The notes below the pieces were generated by a model. It worked only from the letters and a program-made list of their open reading frames with translations, was not told where the DNA came from and made no database searches. The translations under genes and the position numbers were made by a program. Positions 37,766 through 46,876 of a DNA stretch of 58,633 nt are shown piece by piece. This DNA is from Azonexus sp. (GTDB lineage: Bacteria; Pseudomonadota; Gammaproteobacteria; Burkholderiales; Rhodocyclaceae): the NCBI GenBank assembly GCA_030691385.1, contig JAUYEI010000116.1, positions 1 through 58,633 of the forward strand, in the 5' to 3' direction. Numbering within the stretch: the stretch's first letter is position 1; the number at the start of each line of letters is the position of its first letter.

Positions 37766-37804
37766 AAAAAGGCGCGGGAGGGCTTATCTCGCCGCGCCTT
37801 TTTT
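37766..37804 (+). terminator. Rho-independent terminator after maeB
   Basis: Stem AAAAAGGCGCGG / CCGCGCCTTTTTT around a 14-base loop, with a run of six T on the plus strand. 13 bp after the stop codon. Confidence 0.9.
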
Positions 37805-37822
37805 CATTTTTGGCCCTTTTTT

Positions 37823-37853
37823 ACGGTTGACCGTAGCAAGCCCGGTTGACCGT
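37823..37853 (-). repeat. ACGGTCAACCGG repeat, tandem site 4
   Basis: On the minus strand an exact copy (37842-37853, preceded by C) and a near copy ACGGTCAACCGT (37823-37834, followed by AAAAAAGGGCCAAAAATG) lie 19 bp apart. They sit in the short gap between the maeB terminator and mpl. Confidence 0.75.
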
Positions 37854-37887
37854 GGAAATGTGGCGGCCGCGGTGGCAAACCAGTGCC

Positions 37888-39234
37888 TTACTCCGTCAAA
37901 CCGGCCAGTATCTTGCCGTGAATGCCGCCAAAACCGCCATTGCTCATGACCAGGATGTGGTCGCCCGGCTGGGCGGCGATGACGATCTGATCGACCAGAC
38001 GGGCCAGGTCTTCTTCAACGATGGCACGCTCGCCCATCGGCGCCAGCGCCTCACGGGCATCCCAGCCCAGGTTGCCGGCGTAGCAGAAAGCCAGATCGAC
38101 TTCGCGCAGGCTGTCCGGCAACTGCGCTTTCATCGTACCCAGCTTCATCGTGTTCGAACGCGGCTCGAGCACGGCCAGAATGCGGGCCTTGCCGACCTTG
38201 CGACGCAGGCCGGCAACCGTCGTCGCAATGGCCGTCGGGTGATGGGCAAAATCGTCGTAAACCGTCACGCCGCGCACTTCACCGCGCATTTCCATGCGCC
38301 GTTTGACATTCTCGAAGCGCGACAGCGCGTCCAGACCCTGGTCGAGCGGCACGCCGACATGGCGGGCGGCGAGCAGTGCGGCGCAGGCGTTGGCCCGATT
38401 GTGGTCGCCGGACAGCCCCCAGACCGTGCGCCGAACCTTGCCGTCGGGTGAGTGAAGTAGCAATTCGCCGCGGGCGTCGTCACCCGTCACGCGATAACCG
38501 GCCGGGTCGTTGAAACGTTCGACCGGCGTCCAGCAACCGCGCTGCAGCACGCGGTCGAGGCTGGCCTCTGCGGCATTGGAAACGATTAGCCCGGACTGGG
38601 GCAGGGTGCGGATGAGATGGTGAAATTGCGTCTCGATGGCAGCCAGATCGCTGAAAATATCGGCGTGATCGAACTCAAGATTGTTCAGAACGGCCGTCCG
38701 CGGGTGGTAATGGACGAACTTCGAACGCTTGTCGCAGAACGCCGTGTCGTATTCGTCGGCTTCGATCACGAAGAATGGCGTGCCGCCGAGCCGGGCCGAG
38801 ACGCCAAAATTGAGCGGCACGCCGCCGATCAGGAAGCCGGGGTCCATGTTGGACGCCTCGAGTATCCAGGCCAGCATCGAGGCCGTCGTCGTCTTGCCGT
38901 GCGTGCCGGCGACGCCGAGCACCCAGCGGCCTTGCAGCAGATTTTCGGCCAGCCATTGTGGCCCGGAAACGTAAGGCAGGCCCTGGTCAAGAATGGCTTC
39001 GAGCAGCGGATTGCCGCGTGAAATGGCGTTGCCGATCACGAAAACATCGGGGGCGAGCGCGAGTTGCTCAACGCCAAAACCTTCGATCAATTCGATACCG
39101 GCGCCGCGTAGCTGGTCGCTCATCGGCGGATAGACATTGGCGTCGCAGCCCGTGACCTTGTGGCCGGAATCGACCGCCAGTTGGGCGACGCCGCCCATGA
39201 AAGTGCCGCAGATGCCGAGAATGTGAATGTGCAT
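37888..39234 (-). CDS. mpl: UDP-N-acetylmuramate:L-Ala-gamma-D-Glu-meso-Dap ligase Mpl
   Basis: A 448-residue Mur-ligase that reattaches recycled tripeptide to UDP-MurNAc. N-terminal HIHILGICGTFMGG, ATP site GVAGTHGKTTTASM near residue 108, then LRTVAVLNNLEFDHADIF and SGDHNRANACAALLA, typical of Mpl rather than MurC. Ends 35 bp before the tandem 12-mer site. Confidence 0.94.
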   Translation of the reverse strand: MHIHILGICGTFMGGVAQLAVDSGHKVTGCDANVYPPMSDQLRGAGIELIEGFGVEQLALAPDVFVIGNAISRGNPLLEAILDQGLPYVSGPQWLAENLLQGRWVLGVAGTHGKTTTASMLAWILEASNMDPGFLIGGVPLNFGVSARLGGTPFFVIEADEYDTAFCDKRSKFVHYHPRTAVLNNLEFDHADIFSDLAAIETQFHHLIRTLPQSGLIVSNAAEASLDRVLQRGCWTPVERFNDPAGYRVTGDDARGELLLHSPDGKVRRTVWGLSGDHNRANACAALLAARHVGVPLDQGLDALSRFENVKRRMEMRGEVRGVTVYDDFAHHPTAIATTVAGLRRKVGKARILAVLEPRSNTMKLGTMKAQLPDSLREVDLAFCYAGNLGWDAREALAPMGERAIVEEDLARLVDQIVIAAQPGDHILVMSNGGFGGIHGKILAGLTE

Positions 39235-39284
39235 TTCAGTTCGAGCCGTTAGAATGGGGGCGATTTTACCTTGATCGAGTCCCC

Positions 39285-39875
39285 ATGACCCGTCATGAAC
39301 GGCAACGTACGAGCCCCGGTACCCGGGCCAGCATCGCCAGTGCCGCCGCCCGCCTGATGGCGGAGGACGGCATTACCGATTATCACCACGCCAAAAAGAA
39401 AGCGGCCCGTCAGCTGGGCCTGCCCGACAATTCGGCTTTCCCGGACAATGCCGAGGTCGAGGCCGAGTTGCGTGCCTATCGAACCCTCTATCAGGGCGAG
39501 GAGCATGAGGAACTGATCGCGGCATTGCGCCACACGGCGCTCGAACTGCTCGATTTGCTGGCTGCCTTCAATCCCTATCTGACCGGTTCGGTGCTCGATG
39601 GCACGGCCGGCGAGCATTCGCGCATCGACATTCAGCTGTTTGCCGATAGCGCCAAGGAGGTCGAGATATTCCTGCTCAATCGGGGAATCGATGCGTCCCA
39701 TGTCGAGGTTCGCAATGAACGGGTCGAGGCGGTGCTACGCATGGAAACCGATACGGCCGACGCCGACCTCATCATCATGCCGCCCAACATGGAGCGCGTC
39801 TGCCTCAAACGTCACGATGGGCGACCGCATGAGCGCATCCGGGCTGATGCCCTGCGTGCCTTACTAAAGGAATAG
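39285..39875 (+). CDS. Conserved protein with nucleotidyltransferase-like segment
   Basis: A 196-residue protein. A helical N-terminus (STASIASAAARLMAEDGITDYHHAKKKAARQLGLP-like) is followed by NPYLTGSVLDGTAGEHSRIDIQLF near residue 95, which resembles the MNT/nucleotidyltransferase GSxxxGTxxxxSDID motif, and a C-terminal basic part. It is divergent from mpl. A nucleotidyltransferase fold is plausible but the catalytic Asp pair is uncertain. Confidence 0.65.
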   Translation: MTRHERQRTSPGTRASIASAAARLMAEDGITDYHHAKKKAARQLGLPDNSAFPDNAEVEAELRAYRTLYQGEEHEELIAALRHTALELLDLLAAFNPYLTGSVLDGTAGEHSRIDIQLFADSAKEVEIFLLNRGIDASHVEVRNERVEAVLRMETDTADADLIIMPPNMERVCLKRHDGRPHERIRADALRALLKE

Positions 39876-39914
39876 ACTGGACAAGTTGCAGCCATTTGCG
39901 GCAAACTTGTAGCT

Positions 39915-40394
39915 ATGACGAAGCGAAAAACTGCTTCCAAGCCGGTCGAAAAGCCTCGTGTCCTAGTCATCCACGGGCCGAATCTGAACCTGCTTGGCAC
40001 ACGTGAACCCGAACATTACGGCCGGGTAACCCTGTCGGACATCAACATGTCGCTGGCGCGCATGGCCGAAACGGCCGGTGTCGATCTGGAGGCGTTCCAG
40101 AGCAACCACGAAGGCGCGCTCATCGAGCGCATCCATGCGGCTCGCGAACAGGGTGTCCGCGCCATCATCATCAATCCGGCGGCGTACACGCATACCAGCG
40201 TGGCCCTGCGCGATGCCATCGCGGCCGTGGCGATTCCGTTCGTCGAAGTGCATCTTTCCAATGTGCATGCGCGGGAACCGTTCCGCCATCACTCGTATTT
40301 TTCGGACCTGGCTGTCGGCGTCATCTGCGGGCTGGGTCATGAGGGCTACCTGCTGGCCCTCGAATATCTGCTTAACAAGCTTCATATTGAATAG
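39915..40394 (+). CDS. aroQ: Type II 3-dehydroquinate dehydratase
   Basis: A 159-residue shikimate-pathway enzyme that dehydrates 3-dehydroquinate. [21 protein letters not shown] with catalytic Tyr, [30 protein letters not shown] and [21 protein letters not shown] are all family signatures. The gene is 55 bp before accB, the usual betaproteobacterial aroQ-accB-accC order. Confidence 0.96.
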   Translation: MTKRKTASKPVEKPRVLVIHGPNLNLLGTREPEHYGRVTLSDINMSLARMAETAGVDLEAFQSNHEGALIERIHAAREQGVRAIIINPAAYTHTSVALRDAIAAVAIPFVEVHLSNVHAREPFRHHSYFSDLAVGVICGLGHEGYLLALEYLLNKLHIE

Positions 40395-40449
40395 TCCGGT
40401 TCAGGCCGGATACTTGTGCCCAACGGGTGCAACACAGAAGGGAGTCTCC

Positions 40450-40902
40450 ATGGATCTGCGTAAACTCAAGAAACTGATCGACCTTGTTCAGGAATCCGGT
40501 ATTTCCGAACTGGAAGTGACGGAAGGCGAAGAAAAGGTTCGCATCGCCAAGCATTACGGTACCGTTGCTGCTGCCCCCCAGCAATACTATGCGCCGCCTC
40601 CCCAGATGGCACCGGGTGCGCCGGCCGCTTCTGCGGTCAGCCTCGATGACGAGGACGAATTGCCGGAAGGCCACATCGTCAAGTCGCCGATGGTCGGCAC
40701 CTTCTACCGCTCGCCGTCGCCCGGCGCCGATGCCTTCGTGCAGATCGGCCAGACCGTCAAGCAGGGCGAAACCCTGTGCATCATCGAGGCCATGAAGTTG
40801 CTCAACGAGATCGAGTCCGATGCTTCGGGTGTGGTCAAGGCCATCCTGGTCGAGAATGGCGAGCCGGTGGAGTTCGGTGAGCCGCTTTACGTGATTGGCT
40901 GA
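40450..40902 (+). CDS. accB: Biotin carboxyl carrier protein of acetyl-CoA carboxylase
   Basis: A 150-residue BCCP with a Pro/Ala linker (about 45-70) and a biotinyl domain in which Lys of EAMKLLNEI near residue 116 is biotinylated. It carries the carboxyl group for fatty-acid synthesis. ATG 40450 after AGGGAG. Followed at once by accC. Confidence 0.95.
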   Translation: MDLRKLKKLIDLVQESGISELEVTEGEEKVRIAKHYGTVAAAPQQYYAPPPQMAPGAPAASAVSLDDEDELPEGHIVKSPMVGTFYRSPSPGADAFVQIGQTVKQGETLCIIEAMKLLNEIESDASGVVKAILVENGEPVEFGEPLYVIG

Positions 40903-40909
40903 TATGGCC

Positions 40910-42268
40910 ATGTTTGAAAAGATTCTTATCGCCAACCGTGGTGAGATTGCCTTGCGCATACAGCGCGCCTGCCGCGAGCTTGGCATCAAGACCGTGGTTG
41001 TGCACTCCGAGGCCGATCGTGACGCGAAATACGTCAAGCTGGCTGACGAGTCGGTCTGTATCGGACCCGCCTCCTCGTCACTGAGCTACCTCAACGTTCC
41101 GGCCATCATTTCGGCGGCGGAAGTGACCGATGCCCAGGCGATTCACCCGGGTTACGGCTTCCTGTCGGAAAACGCCGACTTCGCCGAGCGGGTTGAATCC
41201 TCGGGCTTCGTCTTCATTGGTCCGCGCGCTGAAACGATTCGCCTGATGGGCGACAAGGTGTCGGCCAAGAATGCGATGAAGGAAGCCATGGTGCCTTGCG
41301 TGCCAGGCTCCGAGGGCGAGTTGCCGGATGACCCGAAGGAAATCGTCAAGATTGCCCGTGCCGTCGGCTATCCGGTGATCATCAAGGCCGCTGGTGGCGG
41401 CGGTGGTCGCGGCATGCGCGTCGTGCACACCGAGGCGGCGCTGGTCAATGCCGTGGGGATGACCAGGCAGGAAGCTGGCAGCTTCTTCAACAATCCTGCG
41501 GTGTACATGGAAAAGTATCTGGAAAACCCGCGTCACGTGGAAATCCAGGTCCTGGCCGACGAGTACAAGAACGCGATTTACCTCGGCGAGCGCGACTGCT
41601 CGATGCAGCGCCGTCACCAGAAGGTGATCGAAGAGGCCCCGGCGCCGCACATTCCGGCCCGTCTGATCGCCCGCATCGGTGAACGTTGCGCCGAAGCCTG
41701 CCGCAAGATCGGTTACCGTGGCGCCGGTACTTTCGAGTTCCTCTACGAAAATAACGAGTTCTATTTCATCGAAATGAACACGCGCGTTCAGGTCGAGCAT
41801 CCGGTGACCGAAATGATTACCGGCGTCGATATCGTCCAGGAGCAGATTCGTGTCGCTGCCGGCGAGAAGCTGCGCTACAAGCAGAAGGACATCGTCTTCC
41901 GCGGCCATGCCATCGAATGCCGCATCAACGCCGAAGATCCCTTCACGTTCGTCCCCTGTCCCGGCAAGATCGAGTTTTATCACCCGCCCGGCGGCCCCGG
42001 AATCCGCGTCGATACGCACATTTATCAGGGCTATACCGTGCCGTCGCATTATGACTCGATGGTTGCCAAGGTCATCGCCTACGGTGACACCCGCGATCAG
42101 GCCATCCGTCGCATGCGTATCGCCTTGTCCGAAATGAGCATCCAGGGCATCAAGACCAATATCCCGCTGCATCAGGAACTGATGCAGGACGCCCGTTTCG
42201 TCGAAGGCGGCACGAGCATTCATTACCTTGAACAGAAACTCGCCGACAAGGGCGAAGTGAAGCTTTAG
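40910..42268 (+). CDS. accC: Biotin carboxylase subunit of acetyl-CoA carboxylase
   Basis: A 452-residue ATP-grasp enzyme. [17 protein letters not shown] at the start, glycine-rich loop [10 protein letters not shown] near residue 165, and [21 protein letters not shown] near 290. Two close ATGs (40904 and 40910) are possible; 40910 gives the common [12 protein letters not shown] start. Confidence 0.96.
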   Translation: MFEKILIANRGEIALRIQRACRELGIKTVVVHSEADRDAKYVKLADESVCIGPASSSLSYLNVPAIISAAEVTDAQAIHPGYGFLSENADFAERVESSGFVFIGPRAETIRLMGDKVSAKNAMKEAMVPCVPGSEGELPDDPKEIVKIARAVGYPVIIKAAGGGGGRGMRVVHTEAALVNAVGMTRQEAGSFFNNPAVYMEKYLENPRHVEIQVLADEYKNAIYLGERDCSMQRRHQKVIEEAPAPHIPARLIARIGERCAEACRKIGYRGAGTFEFLYENNEFYFIEMNTRVQVEHPVTEMITGVDIVQEQIRVAAGEKLRYKQKDIVFRGHAIECRINAEDPFTFVPCPGKIEFYHPPGGPGIRVDTHIYQGYTVPSHYDSMVAKVIAYGDTRDQAIRRMRIALSEMSIQGIKTNIPLHQELMQDARFVEGGTSIHYLEQKLADKGEVKL

Positions 42269-42271
42269 GTC

Positions 42272-43162
42272 ATGGCTTGGCAAAGCCTCAGTTTCCTGAC
42301 CGATGCGGCGCATGCCGAACCGATTTGCGACGCCCTGCTTGAAGCAGGCGCGCTGTCGGCTAGTATCGAGGATGCCGATGCGGGCACGCCGGACGAGCAA
42401 CCGCTGTTTGGCGAACCGGGTTCGGTGCCGAACTCGGGCTGGACGCATTCGCGCATCGTCGCCCTGCTTGAACCGGACGCCGATATTGATGTCCTGCTCG
42501 CCGAGGCAACGGCGGCCATTGGCCTGAGTGAAGTCCCGGCCTATACGGTCGAAGCTGTGGAAGAACAGAACTGGGTGCAACTGACCCAGTCCCAGTTTGA
42601 CCCGATCCGCGTTTCGGAGCGCCTGTGGATCGTGCCCTCATGGCACGAAACGCCGGACCCGGCGGCAGTCAATCTGATACTCGACCCGGGCATGGCCTTC
42701 GGCACCGGCTCGCATCCGACCACCCGGCTCTGCCTGGAGTGGCTGGAGCGCAATGTCTCCGAAGGCTGCACCGTGCTCGACTATGGCTGCGGTTCCGGCA
42801 TTCTGGCCATTGCCGCTGCCCGTCTGGGCGCTGGCCGCGTCGCTGGCGTCGATATCGATCCGCTGGCCGTCGACGCGGCCCGCTCGAATGCCGAGCGCAA
42901 TGGCGTGATTGCCTTGTTTGCCGATTCGGCCATGCCGGTCGCCGGCGAGTATGATGTTGTCGTGGCCAATATCCTGTCCAATCCGCTGCGCGTCCTGGCG
43001 CCGGCCATTTGCGTGCATGTCCGTTCCGGCGGACGTCTGGCGCTGTCCGGCATCCTGCGCGAACAGGCGGAAGAAATCATCGCCATCTACGCCCAGTGGC
43101 TACCGATGCAGGTCGCCGATAAGCGCGAAGACTGGGTGTGTCTGGAAGGAATCAAACCTTGA
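42272..43162 (+). CDS. prmA: Ribosomal protein L11 methyltransferase
   Basis: A 296-residue SAM methyltransferase that trimethylates ribosomal protein L11. N-terminal recognition domain (1-95), then FGTGSHPTTRLCLEWLE, VLDYGCGSGILAIAAARLGAG, and VVANILSNPLRVLAP. Follows accC by 3 bp and overlaps the DUF3426 gene (TGATG). Confidence 0.95.
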   Translation: MAWQSLSFLTDAAHAEPICDALLEAGALSASIEDADAGTPDEQPLFGEPGSVPNSGWTHSRIVALLEPDADIDVLLAEATAAIGLSEVPAYTVEAVEEQNWVQLTQSQFDPIRVSERLWIVPSWHETPDPAAVNLILDPGMAFGTGSHPTTRLCLEWLERNVSEGCTVLDYGCGSGILAIAAARLGAGRVAGVDIDPLAVDAARSNAERNGVIALFADSAMPVAGEYDVVVANILSNPLRVLAPAICVHVRSGGRLALSGILREQAEEIIAIYAQWLPMQVADKREDWVCLEGIKP

Positions 43163-44238
43163 TGCGGACGCGCTGTCCGGCCTGTACCACGGTTTTCCGT
43201 GTGACGTCCGAGCAGTTGCGCCTGAGAGCGGGAAAGGTTCGTTGCGGTAACTGCCAGGCCGTCTTCAACGCCTTTGACGAACTGGTCAGCGAGGCGCACG
43301 AGCCCTTGATCGAGACGCCGGGTGTCGAGGAGGCTGTTCCGCAAGATGAACCAGCTTCCCCTGAGTCTGATGCGTCTTTCGAGGCGCCGGAAATCGAGGC
43401 GCCGGAAATTGAACCGGACGTCGAACCGGAAGCGGTGGTTGCTGATTGGGCCGGAGATTTGCCGCCGGAAACGGCTGAAGAGCCTTTTGTCGAGCCGCCA
43501 ATAACGGAAGAGTTCGAACAACCGGTCGATGCCGCGCCGGAGGATATTCCACCCGTTGACGCTGAACAGTCCGAGGCGCTGCTGGCTGTTGAAGCCGAGC
43601 CGATTCAGGTGCCGCTTGAAGAGCCACTTGTCGAGTCGTCCGAGGAGTCGACGCAGGCAGCACGTCAGGCCGGGCTGGTTGCCGCGCGCGAACTGATCGA
43701 CTCGGGCTCGTTCAACCGCTGGTCGGCCGGAACGCTGGCCAGTGATGGTTTGGGCGGTTTCGAGAGCGAATCGAATCACCGGGCGGTCTGGCCCTTCGTT
43801 CTCGTCGCGATTTTGCTGCTGGTCGGCCTGCTCGGCCAATTGCTTTACTACTTCCGCACCGATGTCGTGCTGCGTTTCCCCGGCGTCGTTGGGCTGTACG
43901 AACTTGCTGCGGTGGATATTCCTTTGCCACGGAATGCAGCGCTGGTTTCGATTGAAACGTCCGATCTGCAATCTGATAACGCCCGCGGCCTGTTCGTGCT
44001 GCAAGCCACGCTGAAAAATCGGGCCGACTATGCACAAGCCTGGCCGGCACTGGAATTGAGCCTGACCGATACCAACGATACCGTGGTTTCCCGACGCGTC
44101 ATGTTTGCCGCCGATTATCTGCCGCCTGGCACGACCTCCAACACCTTTCCGGCCAACGGCGAAATGGCCGTCAAGCTCTGGATCGAGGCGAAGGAGAGCG
44201 GCGCCTCCGGTTACCGTCTTTACATCTTTTATCCCTGA
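43162..44238 (+). CDS. DUF3426 zinc-ribbon membrane protein
   Basis: A 358-residue protein. The N-terminal MJ0042-type zinc ribbon has Cys pairs CPAC and CGNC within residues 1-40. An acidic, Pro/Glu-rich region (about 50-200) follows, then a transmembrane helix (WPFVLVAILLLVGLLGQLLYYF near 215) and a periplasmic C-terminal DUF3426 beta domain ending SGYRLYIFYP. Its usual place after prmA is kept. Function unknown. Confidence 0.88.
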   Translation: MRTRCPACTTVFRVTSEQLRLRAGKVRCGNCQAVFNAFDELVSEAHEPLIETPGVEEAVPQDEPASPESDASFEAPEIEAPEIEPDVEPEAVVADWAGDLPPETAEEPFVEPPITEEFEQPVDAAPEDIPPVDAEQSEALLAVEAEPIQVPLEEPLVESSEESTQAARQAGLVAARELIDSGSFNRWSAGTLASDGLGGFESESNHRAVWPFVLVAILLLVGLLGQLLYYFRTDVVLRFPGVVGLYELAAVDIPLPRNAALVSIETSDLQSDNARGLFVLQATLKNRADYAQAWPALELSLTDTNDTVVSRRVMFAADYLPPGTTSNTFPANGEMAVKLWIEAKESGASGYRLYIFYP

Positions 44239-44244
44239 CCTGAC

Positions 44245-45177
44245 ATGACAACACTTATTTGCGGTTCGCTGGCCTTCGACAACATCATGGTCTTTCCGGA
44301 CCGTTTCAAGAATCACATCCTGCCTGAGCAGATTCATATCCTGAACGTCGCCTTTCTAGTGCCCGAGATGCGTCGCGAATTCGGCGGCTGTGCCGGCAAT
44401 ATCGCCTACAACCTCATGTTGCTCGGCGGCGAGCCGATGATCATGGCCACGGTTGGTGACGACGCTGCGCCTTATCTCGATCGCCTCGACAGGCTGGGCC
44501 TGGCGCGCACCCATGTCCGTCAGATCAGCGGCAGCTTCACGGCGCAGGCCTTCATCACGACTGACCTCGACGATAATCAGATTACCGCCTTCCACCCTGG
44601 CGCCATGAGCTTTTCGCACCTCAACAAGGTCGAGAAGGCCAATGCCAGGCTCGGCATCGTCGCCCCGGACGGCCGCGAGGGCATGATGCAGCACGCCCGT
44701 GACTTCGCCGATGCCAGCGTCCCGTTCATCTTCGATCCGGGTCAGGGCCTGCCGATGTTCAGTGGTGACGAACTGCTCGATTTCATCGAACTGGCCGATT
44801 ACGCCTGTTTCAATGATTACGAAGCCAGGCTGCTCTGTGACCGCACCGGGCGTAGCCTGGAGCAACTGGCCGGCAGCCTCAAGGCACTGATCGTGACGCG
44901 CGCTGGCGAAGGTTCGGAAATCTACGCCGATGGCGTGCGTCACGAAATTCCCTGCGTTGTAGCTGATGAAATCCTCGATCCGACCGGTTGTGGCGACGCC
45001 TATCGTTCGGGCCTGCTGTACGGTATCGCCAACGGTTTTGACTGGCTGACGACGGGCCGTCTGGCCGCGGTGATGGGCGCCATCAAGATCGCTCATCGCG
45101 GTGGCCAGAACCACCAGCCGAGCCGTGAAGAAATCGCCGAGCGTTATCGCAAAGCCTTCGGCGCGTTGCCCTGGTAA
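44245..45177 (+). CDS. PfkB-family carbohydrate/nucleoside kinase
   Basis: A 310-residue ribokinase-fold kinase. LICGSLAFDNIMVFPDRFKNHI, REFGGCAGNIAYNLMLLGG near 48, and the C-terminal DPTGCGDAYRSGLLYG with catalytic Asp. Betaproteobacterial relatives next to DUF3426 are often called adenosine kinase-like; the substrate is uncertain. Follows the DUF3426 gene by 6 bp. Confidence 0.88.
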   Translation: MTTLICGSLAFDNIMVFPDRFKNHILPEQIHILNVAFLVPEMRREFGGCAGNIAYNLMLLGGEPMIMATVGDDAAPYLDRLDRLGLARTHVRQISGSFTAQAFITTDLDDNQITAFHPGAMSFSHLNKVEKANARLGIVAPDGREGMMQHARDFADASVPFIFDPGQGLPMFSGDELLDFIELADYACFNDYEARLLCDRTGRSLEQLAGSLKALIVTRAGEGSEIYADGVRHEIPCVVADEILDPTGCGDAYRSGLLYGIANGFDWLTTGRLAAVMGAIKIAHRGGQNHQPSREEIAERYRKAFGALPW

Positions 45178-45242
45178 TCCGATTGGCGTGAAATATCGCT
45201 GTCATCTTCGGGCAAAGTGCATGTAACAACGCTCGTCCAGAC

Positions 45243-45270
45243 TTGTTCTCCACGAATACAAGGAGAACAA
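45243..45270 (+). promoter_or_regulatory. Hairpin closing the olsB ribosome-binding site
   Basis: TTGTTCTCC (45243-45251) pairs perfectly with GGAGAACAA (45262-45270) around a 10-base AT-rich loop. The right arm contains the GGAG ribosome-binding site 7 bases before ATG 45273, so the folded form would hide it. Could act as an RNA switch or thermosensor; inferred from sequence only. Confidence 0.6.
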
Positions 45271-45272
45271 AG

Positions 45273-46025
45273 ATGGAAAATATCCATAAGGTGGCTGGTC
45301 GCAGCCGTCCCGAAAAGAAGAGTCTGGCTGTCGGCTTTGCCCGCACCCAGAGCGATATCCTCGACGCGCAGCGCCTGCGCTATCGCGTCTTTGCCGGTGA
45401 AATGGGCGCCAACCTGCCGAGCCGCATTCCCGGTGTCGACCACGATATTTACGACCCGTATTGTCAGCATCTCGTCGTGCGCGATACGCAGACCAGCGAG
45501 ATCGTTGGTACCTACCGCATCCTGACGCCGGAAAATGCCCGTCAGGTCGGTTACTACTCCGAAAACGAATTCGACCTGACCCGCCTGCAGCATCTGCGCT
45601 CGCGCCTGGTCGAAATCGGCCGTTCCTGCGTTCATCCGGATTACCGGACCGGCGCGACGATCACCCTGCTCTGGTCGGGCCTGGCTAATTTCATGATCGA
45701 GCACAGCTACGACTACCTGATGGGCTGCGCCTCGATCAGCATGGCCGATGGCGGCCATGCGGCAGCCAGCTTGTATAATCGTCTGGCTGCCGATCACCTC
45801 GGGCCGCAGGAGTATCGCGTTTTTCCGCGCTGCCCGCTGCCCCTGGCTGCCCTGCAGCAGGATTTGCCGGCCGAAACGCCGCCCTTGATCAAGGGCTACC
45901 TGCGTGCCGGGGCATGGATTTGTGGTGAACCGGCCTGGGACCCTGATTTCAACACGGCTGACCTGCCGATTCTGATGCCCATGGCCAAGGTTTCCGGCCG
46001 TTACGCCAAGCACTACCTGGGATAA
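45273..46025 (+). CDS. olsB: Ornithine N-acyltransferase (OlsB-like)
   Basis: A 250-residue GNAT-fold enzyme that attaches 3-hydroxyacyl from ACP to ornithine, the first step of ornithine-lipid synthesis. DILDAQRLRYRVFAGEMGA near residue 25, HLVVRDTQTSEIVGTYRIL, EIGRSCVHPDYRTGATITLLW near 117, and CASISMADGGH match OlsB and hemolysin-like acyltransferases. The next gene encodes a PlsC-type acyltransferase, which supplies the second step (OlsA). A ribosome-binding hairpin precedes it. Confidence 0.88.
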   Translation: MENIHKVAGRSRPEKKSLAVGFARTQSDILDAQRLRYRVFAGEMGANLPSRIPGVDHDIYDPYCQHLVVRDTQTSEIVGTYRILTPENARQVGYYSENEFDLTRLQHLRSRLVEIGRSCVHPDYRTGATITLLWSGLANFMIEHSYDYLMGCASISMADGGHAAASLYNRLAADHLGPQEYRVFPRCPLPLAALQQDLPAETPPLIKGYLRAGAWICGEPAWDPDFNTADLPILMPMAKVSGRYAKHYLG

Positions 46026-46087
46026 GAAGACTGAGCCAGAGCAATTTAGCGATTCGCGCTTTCCGGATACTTCGTATCACCCTGCTG

Positions 46088-46876
46088 GTGATCAGCGGGG
46101 TGCTTTTTTCGCTGTGCGTCTTCCCGCTGTGCAGCGAGCGCAAGCGCCTGGCGCTCAAGGCTAGCTGGGCGGCTGCCTTGCTCGACGCGCTCGGCGTCGA
46201 GGTCGAGGCCGATCTGACGCATGCAGTGCCGGGTGCCTTGCTGGTCGCCAATCACATTTCGTGGATCGATATCTACGTCATCAACTCGGCGCTGCCAGCG
46301 GCCTTCGTCTCGAAGGAAGAAGTCCGGCACTGGCCACTGATCGGCTGGCTGGCGGCGAAGAACGACACGATATTTTTGCGTCGCGGCAGCCGTGGGCACG
46401 CGAAGGTGATCAACCAACAGGTGGCCGACATTCTGGACAAGGGAAGGCATGTTGCTGTTTTTCCTGAAGGAACGACGACCGATGGTCGCAGCCTGCTGCA
46501 TTTTCATGCCGCGCTGATTCAACCGGCGCTGACCGCCGGGCGGCCGGTGTTGCCGGTGGCGATCTCGTATTGGGAACTCGATGGTCAGCGTAGTCTGGCG
46601 CCGCGTTACGACGGCGATATTTCAATGGGGCAATGCACGGCGGCCATCCTTGGCCGAAAACGCCTGATTGCCCGTCTGGTAACCACGCCGGTCCGTGGCT
46701 TGAATGGCGAAGATCGCAAGCAGGTGGCGACCGAGGCGCGCGAGGCTATCGCTTTGGCGGCTGGACTTCCGCTGGTGAGCAATCCACCTGAAACACCTGC
46801 CGGTCTTCGAGCCGGACAGCGGTCAGGTGGCCTCCCCACAGGCAGCCCGAATCGAGCGCCAGCAGATTCGGCGTGA
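46088..46876 (+). CDS. PlsC-type acyltransferase (OlsA-like)
   Basis: A 262-residue membrane-associated 1-acyl-glycerol-3-phosphate/lyso-ornithine-lipid acyltransferase. HX4D motif NHISWIDIY near residue 57, second block AVFPEGTTTDGRSLLHFHAALI near 123, and RPVLPVAISYW. The start is uncertain: a GTG at 46088 is used, but an upstream CTG-type start would add a basic helix. The last 43 residues are antisense to apaH and are not part of the usual family, so the native C-terminus may have been extended. Confidence 0.82.
   Translation: MISGVLFSLCVFPLCSERKRLALKASWAAALLDALGVEVEADLTHAVPGALLVANHISWIDIYVINSALPAAFVSKEEVRHWPLIGWLAAKNDTIFLRRGSRGHAKVINQQVADILDKGRHVAVFPEGTTTDGRSLLHFHAALIQPALTAGRPVLPVAISYWELDGQRSLAPRYDGDISMGQCTAAILGRKRLIARLVTTPVRGLNGEDRKQVATEAREAIALAAGLPLVSNPPETPAGLRAGQRSGGLPTGSPNRAPADSA

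Noticed and set aside
41078..42580. A 500-residue open frame antisense to accC and prmA
   Set aside because: Both plus-strand genes are clearly identified with motifs; the antisense frame arises from their codon bias.
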